Source of the DNA: Methylobacterium sp. B4
GTDB lineage: Bacteria > Pseudomonadota > Alphaproteobacteria > Rhizobiales > Beijerinckiaceae
DNA length: 64,000 bases
Assembly: GCF_003201865.1 (NCBI RefSeq)
Contig: NZ_QJJJ01000001.1
Coordinates: 620,001-684,000 of the forward strand
Reading direction: 5' to 3'
Position numbers and translations under genes: made by a program. The notes below the pieces were generated by a model that did not search any database, was not told the DNA's origin, and worked only from the letters and a program-made list of their open reading frames with translations. Positions 38,752-47,214 of this stretch are shown here, in pieces (the stretch's first letter is position 1; the number at the start of each line of letters is the position of its first letter).

Positions 38752-38838
38752 CGAGGCCTGCGCAAGCGATCCAAGCTGCCGCCCTTTCCGGACGGGTCGC
38801 GTCCTGGATCGCTTCGGCTTCGCCTCGCGACGACGGTG
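38752..38838. repeat. Dispersed imperfect-palindrome repeat, copy B
   Basis: Read on the minus strand, this block gives GTCGTCGCGAGGCGAAGCCG, then AAGCGATCCAGG, GTCCGGAAAGG and a right arm with TGGATCGCTTG. It shares the outer GCGAGGCGAAGCCGAAGC block, the central TCCGGAAAGG and the TGGATYGCTT arm with copy A at 28281-28373, in opposite orientation. It lies between the P450 and sspB genes and could act as a bidirectional hairpin. Confidence 0.65.
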
Positions 38839-38862
38839 ATGCTTTGATCGAGAAGCGCGGCG

Positions 38863-39504
38863 TCAGTTCTTCTTGCGGAAGGCGTCGAGGCTCACGACCT
38901 CGGCGGTGCCGTCGCGCTCGACCTTCTCGGCAGCCTCGGGCTGTGCCTCCGTGCCGTCCTCGGATTTGTCGTCCGGCTTCGCCTTGCCCGCGGCGGGCAG
39001 GGCCGGCACGATCTTCGGCCCGTTCGGCAGCGTGGCGATGCCGGTGCCCTTCGGCTTGATCTCGGCGGGCTCCGAGGCCGCACCGCGCGGGCCGACCTTC
39101 GTCGGCGTGCTCGGCTGCGATTCGTCGACGGCCTCCGCCTCCTCGCCCTCGTTCAGATCGAACTTGAGACCGAACTGGACCGACGGGTCGAAGAAGCCGG
39201 ACAGGGCATCGAACGGAATCAGAAGCCGCTCGGGCACGCCGGAGAAGGACAGGCCCACCTCGAAGCTGTGCTCGGTCACGCCGAGATCCCAGAACTGGTG
39301 CTGCAGGACGATCGTCATGTCCTGCGGGTATTTTTCGCGAAGGCGCTGCGACATGCGCACGCCCGGCGCCTCGGTGCGGAACGAGATGTAGAAGTGATGC
39401 TCGCCCGACAGGCCTTCCCGGGCCGCGTCGGTCAGCACCTTGCGCACGACGCCGCGCAGGGCGTCCTGAACCAGGAGATCGTAACGGATCAGATCTTCGG
39501 CCAT
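38863..39504 (-). CDS. sspB: SspB family ClpXP adaptor
   Basis: A 213-residue alphaproteobacterial SspB. The N-terminal domain (about 1-125; IRYDLLVQDALRGVVRKVL, HHFYISFRTEAPGV, PYDMTIVLQHQFWDL-like strand and FDALSGFFDPSVQFGL) binds ssrA tags. A long charged linker follows, and the C-terminal tail GTAEVVSLDAFRKKN is the ClpX-docking motif. SspB hands tmRNA-tagged proteins to ClpXP. It starts only about 54 bp after the end of the tmRNA gene on the same strand. The ATG at 39504 is preferred over GTG at 39519. Confidence 0.93.
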   Translation of the reverse strand: MAEDLIRYDLLVQDALRGVVRKVLTDAAREGLSGEHHFYISFRTEAPGVRMSQRLREKYPQDMTIVLQHQFWDLGVTEHSFEVGLSFSGVPERLLIPFDALSGFFDPSVQFGLKFDLNEGEEAEAVDESQPSTPTKVGPRGAASEPAEIKPKGTGIATLPNGPKIVPALPAAGKAKPDDKSEDGTEAQPEAAEKVERDGTAEVVSLDAFRKKN

Positions 39505-39557
39505 CGGCGCTCGCTTCACCGGTCACGGCCGGATGGCGGCTGCGCCGGGTCGTGGAA

Positions 39558-39898
39558 ATTGAGTGGAGGTTTCTGTTGCCAGGTACCTCCGAACCCCGCC
39601 TATGCGGTGCTACCCGCTAGGACTTTAGGTCGGTTTTTGGCACCGCTTACGCGGCGACAGCCACCGGAGCAAAGTTGTCGTTGGCAACTATTGCAAAGGC
39701 CCGATAACGGCGGAACCATGCCGAGCGAAAGCTCACCCTTTACGCCCTCGTCGATCCTATTTCGCCCCCGCCGGAACCCAACATCGCGGCCGTGCGGCCA
39801 TCGGTCCTGGGTTCGGGTGGAGGCGCCGGGTACCGCCCCCGGGTCCGATAGGTTTATTTCGAAGAACGTTTATCGCCATAGCCGGCCTTGCGACCGGC
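39558..39898 (-). ncRNA. ssrA: Transfer-messenger RNA, two-piece (permuted) alphaproteobacterial type
   Basis: The minus strand encodes the tag ANDNFAPVAVAA followed by TAA (39685-39647). The gene is circularly permuted. The acceptor piece comes first and ends CGCCTCC-A-CC (to about 39815). An intervening loop closed by GAACCCA (39814-39808) and TGGGTTC (39780-39774) follows. The coding piece then starts GGGGGCG (39769), which pairs with CGCCTCC to form the 7-bp acceptor stem. AATAGGATCGACGAGG next resembles the tmRNA D-region. A final GGAGGT/ACCTCC hairpin lies near 39565-39590. tmRNA rescues stalled ribosomes and tags proteins for ClpXP. Ends are approximate. Confidence 0.95.
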
Positions 39899-39904
39899 AA
39901 AGCG

Positions 39905-39933
39905 AATATAGAGAGGCCGACGGCGGTTTTGAA
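39905..39933 (-). promoter_or_regulatory. ssrA promoter
   Basis: TTCAAA (39933-39928) is separated by 17 bp from TATATT (39910-39905), one of the best sigma-70 pairs in the window. Transcription would begin near 39898, just before a GCCGG/CCGGC 5' hairpin of the tmRNA precursor. Confidence 0.65.
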
Positions 39934-39979
39934 GAGCGATCAGCGCTCAGACCCGCTCCGCGTTGCGAGCGTGGCCGAT

Positions 39980-40804
39980 ATGCCGCCCGCCCGCCTCGGC
40001 GCGCGCCCGCCCGCATCCTCGGTTTCGCCCCTGCGACGCGCCCTGTCCTGGCTCGGACAGGTGCTGCTCCTCGTCGCGGTGCCGCTCCTGATCCTGCTCG
40101 TGGCGAGCGGTCTCGCCATCCTGTTCGTGCGGGTCGGCGGCGATCTGCGCCTCGGCATCGACCCGCTCCTGAGCACGGAGCGGCGCCCGCGCCTGCCGCT
40201 CGCCGAGATCGCCGGCCGGAGCGTCGCGGTGGACGCGATTCGGCAGCTGCTGATGGCGCTGCTCGTGATCGCGGGGGCCGTATGGATGTCCGGCCGCGGT
40301 TGGCGCCGGCGGCTCGGTCTCGCTCCTCCCGCTCAGCCACGGACGCCGATGCGGCGGCTTTGGCTGCTCCTGCCACTCTGGCCCCTAATCCACATCGCCT
40401 GGGTGACGACCACGGCGGCGGCCCTGCACATGAATTTCGGACAGGGGGTCCGCCTCTCGCCCTTCCTGAGCCCGACGATGCTGGCGCTGTGGCTGGCCTT
40501 CGTCGTGGTGCTCGCCCCGGTCGCCGAGGAGATGCTGCTGCGCGGCGAGACTTTCGCTCGGGCCAGCGCCTTCCTCGGCCCGGCGGGCACGATCGCGGCC
40601 ACGGCGCTGCTGTTCTGCCTCGCCCACGTCTCGCTCGAATCGGGCAAGACGAGCGCGCTGGCCCGGCCGCTCACGCTCCTGCCGCTGGCGCTGACTCTCG
40701 GTTGGCTGCGCTGGCGCACCGGCCGGCTCTGGCCCTGCATCCTGCTGCACGGCTGGAGCAATTTCTGCCTGATCGCCTATCAGCTCGGGCCACGGCTGCT
40801 CTGA
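39980..40804 (+). CDS. CPBP family intramembrane metalloprotease
   Basis: A 274-residue membrane protein with about six hydrophobic helices and the CPBP/ABI motifs: EExxxR in APVAEEMLLRGETFA, an FCLAHVSLES segment with the metal-binding His, and a C-terminal LLHGWSNFCLIAYQ. Bacterial homologues are Rce1-like proteases or immunity proteins for bacteriocins; the target is unknown. The ATG at 39980 is preferred to the TTG at 39929 because that codon lies in the -35 element of the ssrA promoter on the other strand. Confidence 0.82.
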   Translation: MPPARLGARPPASSVSPLRRALSWLGQVLLLVAVPLLILLVASGLAILFVRVGGDLRLGIDPLLSTERRPRLPLAEIAGRSVAVDAIRQLLMALLVIAGAVWMSGRGWRRRLGLAPPAQPRTPMRRLWLLLPLWPLIHIAWVTTTAAALHMNFGQGVRLSPFLSPTMLALWLAFVVVLAPVAEEMLLRGETFARASAFLGPAGTIAATALLFCLAHVSLESGKTSALARPLTLLPLALTLGWLRWRTGRLWPCILLHGWSNFCLIAYQLGPRLL

Positions 40805-40902
40805 CGGCCTGAGGCAAGCGTAACCAAACTCTCCGGAAAGCCGGGACGGCGCCGAAGCGCGACTCGACATCGGCGCGGGGGAGCGCCAGACCTTGAGGCG
40901 TC

Positions 40903-41697
40903 ATGCGCGCCTATCACGAACTGCTCGACCGCATCCTGACCGAGGGCGTCCGCAAGGAGGACCGCACCGGCACAGGCACGCTCTCGGTCTTCGGCCACCA
41001 GATGCGCTTCGACCTGTCGCAGGGCTTTCCCCTCGTCACGACGAAGCAGCTGCATCTGCGCTCGATCGTCCACGAGTTACTGTGGTTCCTGAAGGGCGAC
41101 ACCAACATCGCTTATTTGAAGGAGAACGGCGTCACGATCTGGGATGAGTGGGCGGACGCGAAAGGCGATTTGGGCCCCGTCTACGGCAAGCAGTGGCGCT
41201 CCTGGGAGAAGCCCGGCGGCGGCACCGTGGACCAAATCGCCTGGGTCCTGGGCGAGATTGCCCGAAACCCGGATTCGCGCCGCCTCGTGGTCTCGGCCTG
41301 GAACCCGGCCGACCTCGAACGGATGGCGCTCGCACCCTGCCACTGCCTGTTCCAGTTCTACGTGGCGGACGGGCGGCTCTCCTGCCAGCTCTACCAGCGC
41401 TCGGCCGACGCCTTCCTCGGCGTGCCCTTCAACATCGCGAGCTACGCCCTGCTGACGGCGATGATGGCTCAGGTGACGGGCCACGCCCCGGGCGACTTCG
41501 TCCACACCTTCGGCGATGCCCATCTCTACGCCAACCATCTCGATCAGGCCCGGCTCCAGCTCTCCCGCGCACCGCGCGCCCTGCCGCGCCTCCGGCTGAA
41601 CCCCGAAATCCGTTCGCTCTTCGACTTCCGCTTCGAGGACATCGCCATCGAGGGCTACGAGCCGCATCCCGCCATCAAGGCGCCGGTGGCCATCTGA
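40903..41697 (+). CDS. thyA: Thymidylate synthase
   Basis: A 264-residue folate-dependent enzyme that makes dTMP from dUMP and methylenetetrahydrofolate. The nucleophile is Cys146 in [13 protein letters not shown], and the dUMP-binding [20 protein letters not shown] and cofactor regions are intact; length and numbering are the same as in E. coli ThyA. A GAGG ribosome-binding site precedes the ATG. Its stop overlaps the folA start by one base (TGATG), the usual coupling of the folate cycle. Confidence 0.97.
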   Translation: MRAYHELLDRILTEGVRKEDRTGTGTLSVFGHQMRFDLSQGFPLVTTKQLHLRSIVHELLWFLKGDTNIAYLKENGVTIWDEWADAKGDLGPVYGKQWRSWEKPGGGTVDQIAWVLGEIARNPDSRRLVVSAWNPADLERMALAPCHCLFQFYVADGRLSCQLYQRSADAFLGVPFNIASYALLTAMMAQVTGHAPGDFVHTFGDAHLYANHLDQARLQLSRAPRALPRLRLNPEIRSLFDFRFEDIAIEGYEPHPAIKAPVAI

Positions 41698-42197
41698 TGA
41701 CGCGCCCCGCCATCGCCCTGATCGCCGCCATCGCCCGCAACGGCGTCATCGGCCGCGACAACGCCCTGATCTGGCGCTTGTCGAGCGACCTGAAGCGCTT
41801 CAAGGCGCTCACCATGGGCAAGCCTATTCTGATGGGCCGTAAGACCTGGGACTCGATCGGCCGGCCGCTGCCGGGCCGCCGCAGCCTAGTGCTCACCCGC
41901 GACCGCAGCCTCACCATCCCCGGCGCGACGGTCGTCAATGACTGGGGCGGCGCACTCGAAGCCGCGGGCGGGGAGGAACTGATGGTGGTGGGCGGCGCGG
42001 AGATCTACGCCCTGGCCCTGCCCCATGCCGACCGTCTGCACCTAACCGAGGTCGAGGCGGAGCCGCCAGGCGATGCGTATCTTCCGCCCTTCGACCGGGT
42101 GGATTTCCGTGAGACGCTTCGCGAGGCGCACGGGCCCGGCGAGCGCGACGAGTTCGCCTTCCAGTTTGTGGATTTCGAACGCGTGGGCGGCCGTTGA
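41697..42197 (+). CDS. folA: Dihydrofolate reductase
   Basis: A 166-residue DHFR that regenerates tetrahydrofolate from the dihydrofolate made by ThyA. Family elements are AIARNGVIGRDNALIW, the catalytic acidic residue in WRLSSDLKRFKALTMG, PILMGRKTWDSIGRPLPGR for NADPH binding, and VVGGAEIYALALPHADRLHLT. Length fits bacterial FolA. It is translationally coupled to thyA through a TGATG overlap. Confidence 0.96.
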   Translation: MTRPAIALIAAIARNGVIGRDNALIWRLSSDLKRFKALTMGKPILMGRKTWDSIGRPLPGRRSLVLTRDRSLTIPGATVVNDWGGALEAAGGEELMVVGGAEIYALALPHADRLHLTEVEAEPPGDAYLPPFDRVDFRETLREAHGPGERDEFAFQFVDFERVGGR

Positions 42198-42476
42198 TGG
42201 TGTGAAGGCCGGTGCGCGGCGCATTGGCCGCAGGGGTTGCGTTCGGCATCACGCCTTTCAGACCGTTGCGGTTGACGCGAGGCAGGCCCACCTGCCAGCC
42301 TTGACAGGACCGCACGGGGCCACTCAGGTGCGCAGCGTCCATGCGGCACCGCAAACGCGTTCTGGCGGTTGGCAAAACCGGCTTCACCCGCCCTGCGGCG
42401 GGTCGAGGGGATCGGGTTTCAGATCAGGGTCTTCCGCATCCGCGGAGATCGGCTTCAGCAGGAGATCACGTCGAGA

Positions 42477-43616
42477 ATGCCTTGGAGCAATCAGAGCGGC
42501 GGCGGAGGTGGCCCCTGGGGCCGTCCCGGCGGCGGCAATGGCGGCGGTCCCTGGGGTGGCGGGGGCGGCGGCAAGACGCCCCCCGATCTCGAAGATCTGC
42601 TCCGGCGCGGACAGGATCGCCTCCGCGGCGTCATGCCGGGCGGCGGCTTCGGCGGCGGCAAGGGAATCCTGGTCGCGGCGGGCCTCGTGCTCGGCGCGTG
42701 GCTGCTGACCGGCTTCTACATCGTGAAGCCCAACGAGGTCGGCATCAACACGATCTTCGGGCGCTACACCGGCCAGTCCGGCGAGGGCCTGCGCTACAAC
42801 TTCCCCTACCCGATCGGCAGCGTGCAGAAGCCGAATGTCGGCGTCGTGAACTCGATTCCGATCGGCTACGTCACCGGCGGCGGCTCCGCCCGCCAACGCG
42901 ACGTGGCGGAAGAGAGCCTGATGCTCACCGCCGACGAGAACATCGTCGATCTCGACTTCGAGGTGCAGTGGCGCGTCAACCCGCTCAAGGCGGAGGACTA
43001 CGTCTTCAACCTCGCCAACCCGGACGGCACCATCAAGGCGATCGCCGAGAGCGCCATGCGCGAGGTGATCGGCCGGCGCAACATCCAGGCGATCCTGACC
43101 AACGAGCAGTCGAGCATCGCGCAGGAGGTCAAGGAGATCGTCCAGGCGGCGCTCGACGAGTACGGCGCGGGCGTGCGCATCGAGGTGGTGCAGCTCACCA
43201 GCGTCAACCCGCCCCCGGAAGTGCGGCCGGCCTTCATCGACGTGAACGCCGCGCAGCAATACGCCCAGCAGGTGCGCAACGAGGCCGAGACCTACCTCAG
43301 CCGCGTGGTGCCGGAAGCCCGGGGTAATGCGAGCAAGGTCGTGCAGGGCGCCGAGGCCTACGCCTCCCAGGCCACCGCCGAGGCGACCGGTCAGGCCGCG
43401 CGCTTCAAGCAGGTCTACGAATCGTACAAGGCCGCGCCCGAGATCAGCCGCGAGCGCATGTTCCTCGAAACCATGGAGAAGGTGCTCGGCTCCGTGCACA
43501 AGACCATCATCGACCAGAGCGGCGGCGTCTCCGGCGCCAACGCAGCGGGTGTCCTGCCCGTCCTGCCGCTGACCGATGGCGGCCGGAACCAGACGACCGG
43601 AGGACAGGGCCGATGA
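42477..43616 (+). CDS. hflK: FtsH-associated membrane protease regulator HflK
   Basis: A 379-residue SPFH-domain protein. The N-terminal 50 residues are Gly/Pro/Trp-rich (GGGGGPWGRPGGGNGGG), followed by one membrane helix (about 60-85) and the SPFH domain (YIVKPNEVGINTIFGRYTG, LDFEVQWRVNPLKAEDYVF). HflK and HflC form a large periplasm-facing cage around the FtsH protease. An AGGAG precedes the ATG by 13 nt. The hflC start overlaps its stop by 4 bp. The preceding 279-bp gap after folA has a TTGACA at 42301 but no good -10 element. Confidence 0.94.
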   Translation: MPWSNQSGGGGGPWGRPGGGNGGGPWGGGGGGKTPPDLEDLLRRGQDRLRGVMPGGGFGGGKGILVAAGLVLGAWLLTGFYIVKPNEVGINTIFGRYTGQSGEGLRYNFPYPIGSVQKPNVGVVNSIPIGYVTGGGSARQRDVAEESLMLTADENIVDLDFEVQWRVNPLKAEDYVFNLANPDGTIKAIAESAMREVIGRRNIQAILTNEQSSIAQEVKEIVQAALDEYGAGVRIEVVQLTSVNPPPEVRPAFIDVNAAQQYAQQVRNEAETYLSRVVPEARGNASKVVQGAEAYASQATAEATGQAARFKQVYESYKAAPEISRERMFLETMEKVLGSVHKTIIDQSGGVSGANAAGVLPVLPLTDGGRNQTTGGQGR

Positions 43617-44566
43617 ACAATCCCGCCCTTCGCACCGGCCTCGTCGTCATCGCGGCGGCGATCGCGGTCGGCCTCTACGCCTCGGTCTTCACCGTCGGCC
43701 AGATGCAGCAGGCCCTCGTGCTCCAGCTCGGCCGCGTGCGCGACGTGCTGAACCCCGTCGGCCAGAACAAGCCGGGCCTCTACTTCAAGGTCCCGTTCGC
43801 CGACAGCATCGTGCTGTTCGACAAGCGGGTGCTCGACCTCGACCTGCCGGTACAGACCCTGCTGACCGCGGACCGGCAGAACCTCGAAGTGGACGCCTTC
43901 GCACGCTATCGCATCATCGATCCGCTGAAGTTCTATCAGTCGGTGGGCACCATCGCGCTCGCCAACCAGCGTCTGGCGAGCTTCACGAACTCGTCGCTGC
44001 GCAACGTGCTGGCCCGCTCCAGCCGTGACGCGATCGTCCGGACCGACCGCGCCAACCTGATGAACGCGATCCAGGAGGACGTGAACAAGCAGGCCAAAGC
44101 GCTCGGCATCGAGATCGTCGATCTGCGCATGACCCGCGTCGATCTTCCCGCCAAGAACAGCCAAGCGGTCTACGACCGCATGACCTCGGAGCGGAAGAAG
44201 GAAGCCACCGACATCCGCGCCAACGGCGAGCAGGCCGCGACGCTGATCCGGGCCAAGGCCGACCGCGACGTGACCGTCATCCTGGCGGAAGCGACGCAGA
44301 AGGCGGACGAGCTGCGCGGTCAGGGCGAGGCGGACCGCAACCGCATCCTGGCGGAAGCCTTCGGAGCGGATGCTGGCTTCTTCTCCTTCTACCGTTCGCT
44401 GCAGGCCTACGAGCATGCGCTGAAGGGCCAAGACACGCGGCTCGTCGTGAGCCCGAACTCCGACTTCTTCCGCTACTTCGGAGACCCGCAGGGCCGCAGC
44501 CCGAACACGCGCAGCGGCGCCGAGCCGACCGCCGGCGGTGCGGCGACGACCGGCGCGGTGCGCTGA
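43613..44566 (+). CDS. hflC: FtsH-associated membrane protease regulator HflC
   Basis: A 317-residue SPFH protein with an N-terminal membrane helix (LRTGLVVIAAAIAVGLYASVF) and the HflC pattern VGQMQQALVLQLGRVRDV, VDAFARYRIIDPLKFY and ARSSRDAIVRTDRANLM. It pairs with HflK to regulate FtsH. The start overlaps the hflK stop (ATGA), so the two are made in equal amounts. A strong hairpin separates it from degP. Confidence 0.95.
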   Translation: MNNPALRTGLVVIAAAIAVGLYASVFTVGQMQQALVLQLGRVRDVLNPVGQNKPGLYFKVPFADSIVLFDKRVLDLDLPVQTLLTADRQNLEVDAFARYRIIDPLKFYQSVGTIALANQRLASFTNSSLRNVLARSSRDAIVRTDRANLMNAIQEDVNKQAKALGIEIVDLRMTRVDLPAKNSQAVYDRMTSERKKEATDIRANGEQAATLIRAKADRDVTVILAEATQKADELRGQGEADRNRILAEAFGADAGFFSFYRSLQAYEHALKGQDTRLVVSPNSDFFRYFGDPQGRSPNTRSGAEPTAGGAATTGAVR

Positions 44567-44592
44567 CGACCGAGCGGCCTCTGACAAGCGAC

Positions 44593-44623
44593 CGGCCGGC
44601 GCCCTTGATCGGGGCGCCGGCCG
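44593..44623 (+). terminator. Strong hairpin between hflC and degP
   Basis: A perfect 12-bp stem, CGGCCGGCGCCC / GGGCGCCGGCCG, with a 7-nt loop (TTGATCG), followed by ACGAATTTAT. It is GC-rich but lacks a clean U-run, so it may be a weak terminator or a transcript-stabilising hairpin. Confidence 0.55.
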
Positions 44624-44675
44624 ACGAATTTATAGGCATGCCTGACAAAGCCGTCCGGAACCTGAGGAAACATCC

Positions 44676-46211
44676 ATGAGAGTCGCCGCGAATGCCGCCC
44701 GGGGCCGACAGCCGTCGCTCGCCCGGCGCGCCTCATCGGCCCTGGCCGCCGCGGTGCTGGGCCTCGCCGTCACGGCGACCGCCCTGCCCTTCCCGGCCTT
44801 CGCCCGCGGCCCCGAATCGCTCGCCGACCTCGCCGAGAAGGTGACGGACGCGGTGGTGAACATCTCGGCCTCCACCACCGTCGAGGCCAACAGCCGCAGC
44901 GGCCGGAGCCTGCCGCAGCTGCCCCAGGGCACGCCTTTCGAGGATCTGTTCGAGGAATTCTTCAAGCGCCGCGGCCAGGGTAGCCCGCGCAGCGAGGAGG
45001 ACAGCCCGCGCGCACCCTCCCGCAAGTCGAATTCGCTCGGCTCCGGCTTCATCATCGACGCCGCGGGCGTGGTGGTGACGAACAACCACGTCATCGGCGA
45101 TGCCAACGACATCCAGGTCATCCTGGCCGACGGCACCAAGCTGAAGGCCGAGATCATCGGCAAGGATCCGAAGATCGACCTCGCCCTGCTCCGGGTGAAG
45201 CCGACGGCCGAGCGACCGCTCAAGGCGGTGCCCTTCGGCGATTCCGACAAGATGCGCCCGGGCGATTGGGTGATGGCGATCGGCAACCCGTTCGGGCTCG
45301 GCGGCTCGGTCTCCGCCGGCATCGTCTCGGCCCGGGGCCGCAACATCGAGTCCGGTCCCTACGACAACTACATCCAGACCGATGCGGCCATCAACAAGGG
45401 CAATTCCGGCGGTCCGCTGTTCAACATGGACGGCGAGGTGATCGGCATCAACACCGCGATCCTGTCGCCGTCGGGCGGCTCGGTCGGCATCGGCTTCGCG
45501 GTGCCCTCCGGGACGGCGAGCCCGGTCATCGACCAGATCCGCGAGTTCGGCGAGGTCCGCCGCGGCTGGCTCGGGGTGCGCATCCAGAACGTCGACGACG
45601 CCACCGCCGAGGCGCTCGGCCTCAAGGGCGGGGCCAAGGGCGCGCTGGTGGCCGGCGTGGACGAGAAGGGCCCGGCCAAGACCGCCGGTCTCGAAGTCGG
45701 CGACGTCATCACCAAGTTCAACGGCGTGCCGGTGAAGTCCTCCAGCGAGTTGCCGCGCATCGTCGCCGCGACGCCGGTCGGCAAGACCGTGGACATCCAA
45801 GTGGTGCGCAAGGGCGAGGAGCAGACGAAGTCGGTCGTGCTCGGACGCCTGGAGGACGGCGAGAAGACGCAGGTCGCCAACGTCAAGCAGCCTGAGCCGG
45901 AAGCGGTCAACCGGCAGATCCTCGGCCTGAACCTCTCGGGTCTGACCGAGGAGGCGCGCCGCCGCTACGGCATCAAGGAGAGCGTGAAGACCGGCGTCGT
46001 CGTCACGAAGGTCGATCCTAATTCGACCGCCGCCGACAAGCGCATCCAGCCCGGCGAGGTCATCGTCGAGGTGGGTCAGGAAACGGTGGCGAATCCGGCC
46101 GACGTGACCAAGCGGGTCGACGCCCTGAAGAAGGAGGGCCGCAAGTCGGTGCTTCTGCTCGTCGCGAGCGCCAGCGGCGACGTGCGCTTCGTTGCGATTG
46201 GGCTGGAGTAA
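44676..46211 (+). CDS. degP: Do-family periplasmic serine endoprotease
   Basis: A 511-residue HtrA/DegP protease. A signal peptide (about 1-44, ending FPAFA-R) targets it to the periplasm. The trypsin-like domain has the triad His138 (TNNHVIG), Asp168 (KIDLALL) and Ser244 (KGNSGGP), and two PDZ domains follow (starting near GWLGVRIQ and GVVVTKVDP). It degrades or refolds misfolded envelope proteins. The hflK-hflC-degP order is conserved in alphaproteobacteria and links membrane and periplasmic quality control. Confidence 0.95.
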   Translation: MRVAANAARGRQPSLARRASSALAAAVLGLAVTATALPFPAFARGPESLADLAEKVTDAVVNISASTTVEANSRSGRSLPQLPQGTPFEDLFEEFFKRRGQGSPRSEEDSPRAPSRKSNSLGSGFIIDAAGVVVTNNHVIGDANDIQVILADGTKLKAEIIGKDPKIDLALLRVKPTAERPLKAVPFGDSDKMRPGDWVMAIGNPFGLGGSVSAGIVSARGRNIESGPYDNYIQTDAAINKGNSGGPLFNMDGEVIGINTAILSPSGGSVGIGFAVPSGTASPVIDQIREFGEVRRGWLGVRIQNVDDATAEALGLKGGAKGALVAGVDEKGPAKTAGLEVGDVITKFNGVPVKSSSELPRIVAATPVGKTVDIQVVRKGEEQTKSVVLGRLEDGEKTQVANVKQPEPEAVNRQILGLNLSGLTEEARRRYGIKESVKTGVVVTKVDPNSTAADKRIQPGEVIVEVGQETVANPADVTKRVDALKKEGRKSVLLLVASASGDVRFVAIGLE

Positions 46212-46303
46212 GGATCGCTCGTCGATCGAGGAGATCGGCGGCGCGACGCTGCGATCGTCGCGCCGCCTGCCGCTTTCACGAACGGCAACGGCCGGGCCGC
46301 GGT

Positions 46304-47200
46304 CTAGGCCGCGAATTCGGCCGCCGAGAAGCCCTGAAGGTAGAGCAGCGCGGTGAGATCACCGTGGTCGATGCGCACTCGGGCGGCCTGTGCCACCTTC
46401 GGCTTGGCCCGGAAGGCGACGCCGAGACCGGCCTCGGCCAGCATCGGCAGGTCGTTGGCGCCGTCGCCGACGGCGAGGGTGTCCGCCGGCGACAACGAGA
46501 GCCGCTCGCGCAGTTCCAGCACGGTCGCCCGCTTCGCCTCTGCGCCGACGATCGGCTCCTCTACCGCGCCCGTCAGGTGCCCGTCCGCCACGGAGAGGCG
46601 GTTCGCGCGGGTCTCGTCGAAACCGAGCGTCGCGCCGATCGGGCCGGTGAACAGCGTGAAGCCGCCGGAGACGAGGCAGGTGACGGCGCCGTGCGCCCGC
46701 ATCGTCGCCACGAGCGTCCGTCCGCCGGGCGTGAGCCGGATCGCATCGCGGATCAGCCCGTCGATGATGTCGACGGACAACCCCTTCAGCAGGCTGACGC
46801 GCTCGCACAGGGCCGGCTCGAAGGCGATCTCGCCGCGCATGGCCCGCTCGGTGATCTCGGCGACCTGCGGCTTGAGGCCGACCATGTCGGCCAGTTCATC
46901 GATGCATTCCTGCTCGATCATGGTCGAGTCCATGTCGGCCAGGAACAGGCGCTTGCGGCGGTGCTGATCGTGGGCGAGCACGGCCACGTCGATCGGCTCG
47001 CCGGCCAGCGCTGCGCGTAGCGCTTCGGTGAACCCCGGCGCCGCCTCGGCCTCACCCGGCACCAGCAGTTCGGCAGCCACCTCCCCATGCAGGATTCGGG
47101 GCAGATGGTCGGTGCGCAGCACCCGGCGCGCCTCGGCGAGCACCGCGTCGGTGATGGCGGGCCGGGCGGGGTTTGCTATCAGCGTGGCGACGAGGGTCAT
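46304..47200 (-). CDS. serB: Phosphoserine phosphatase
   Basis: A 298-residue HAD-superfamily enzyme that makes serine from phosphoserine. HAD motif I is LFLADMDSTMIEQECIDELAD with the nucleophilic Asp, motif II is CLVSGGFTLF, and the final motifs are in TLAVGDGANDLPMLAEAGLG. An N-terminal ACT-like region of about 85 residues precedes the catalytic domain, as in larger SerB proteins. It is divergent from miaA with about 14 bp between the starts, so the two promoters must overlap the neighbouring coding DNA. The ATG at 47200 is where homology begins. Confidence 0.94.
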   Translation of the reverse strand: MTLVATLIANPARPAITDAVLAEARRVLRTDHLPRILHGEVAAELLVPGEAEAAPGFTEALRAALAGEPIDVAVLAHDQHRRKRLFLADMDSTMIEQECIDELADMVGLKPQVAEITERAMRGEIAFEPALCERVSLLKGLSVDIIDGLIRDAIRLTPGGRTLVATMRAHGAVTCLVSGGFTLFTGPIGATLGFDETRANRLSVADGHLTGAVEEPIVGAEAKRATVLELRERLSLSPADTLAVGDGANDLPMLAEAGLGVAFRAKPKVAQAARVRIDHGDLTALLYLQGFSAAEFAA

Positions 47201-47214
47201 GGAGAGAAAGCGCC

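Noticed and set aside
42301..42329. TTGACA-17-TCAGGT as an hflK promoter
   Set aside because: The -35 is perfect but the -10 has little resemblance to consensus, so it was not listed as a feature.
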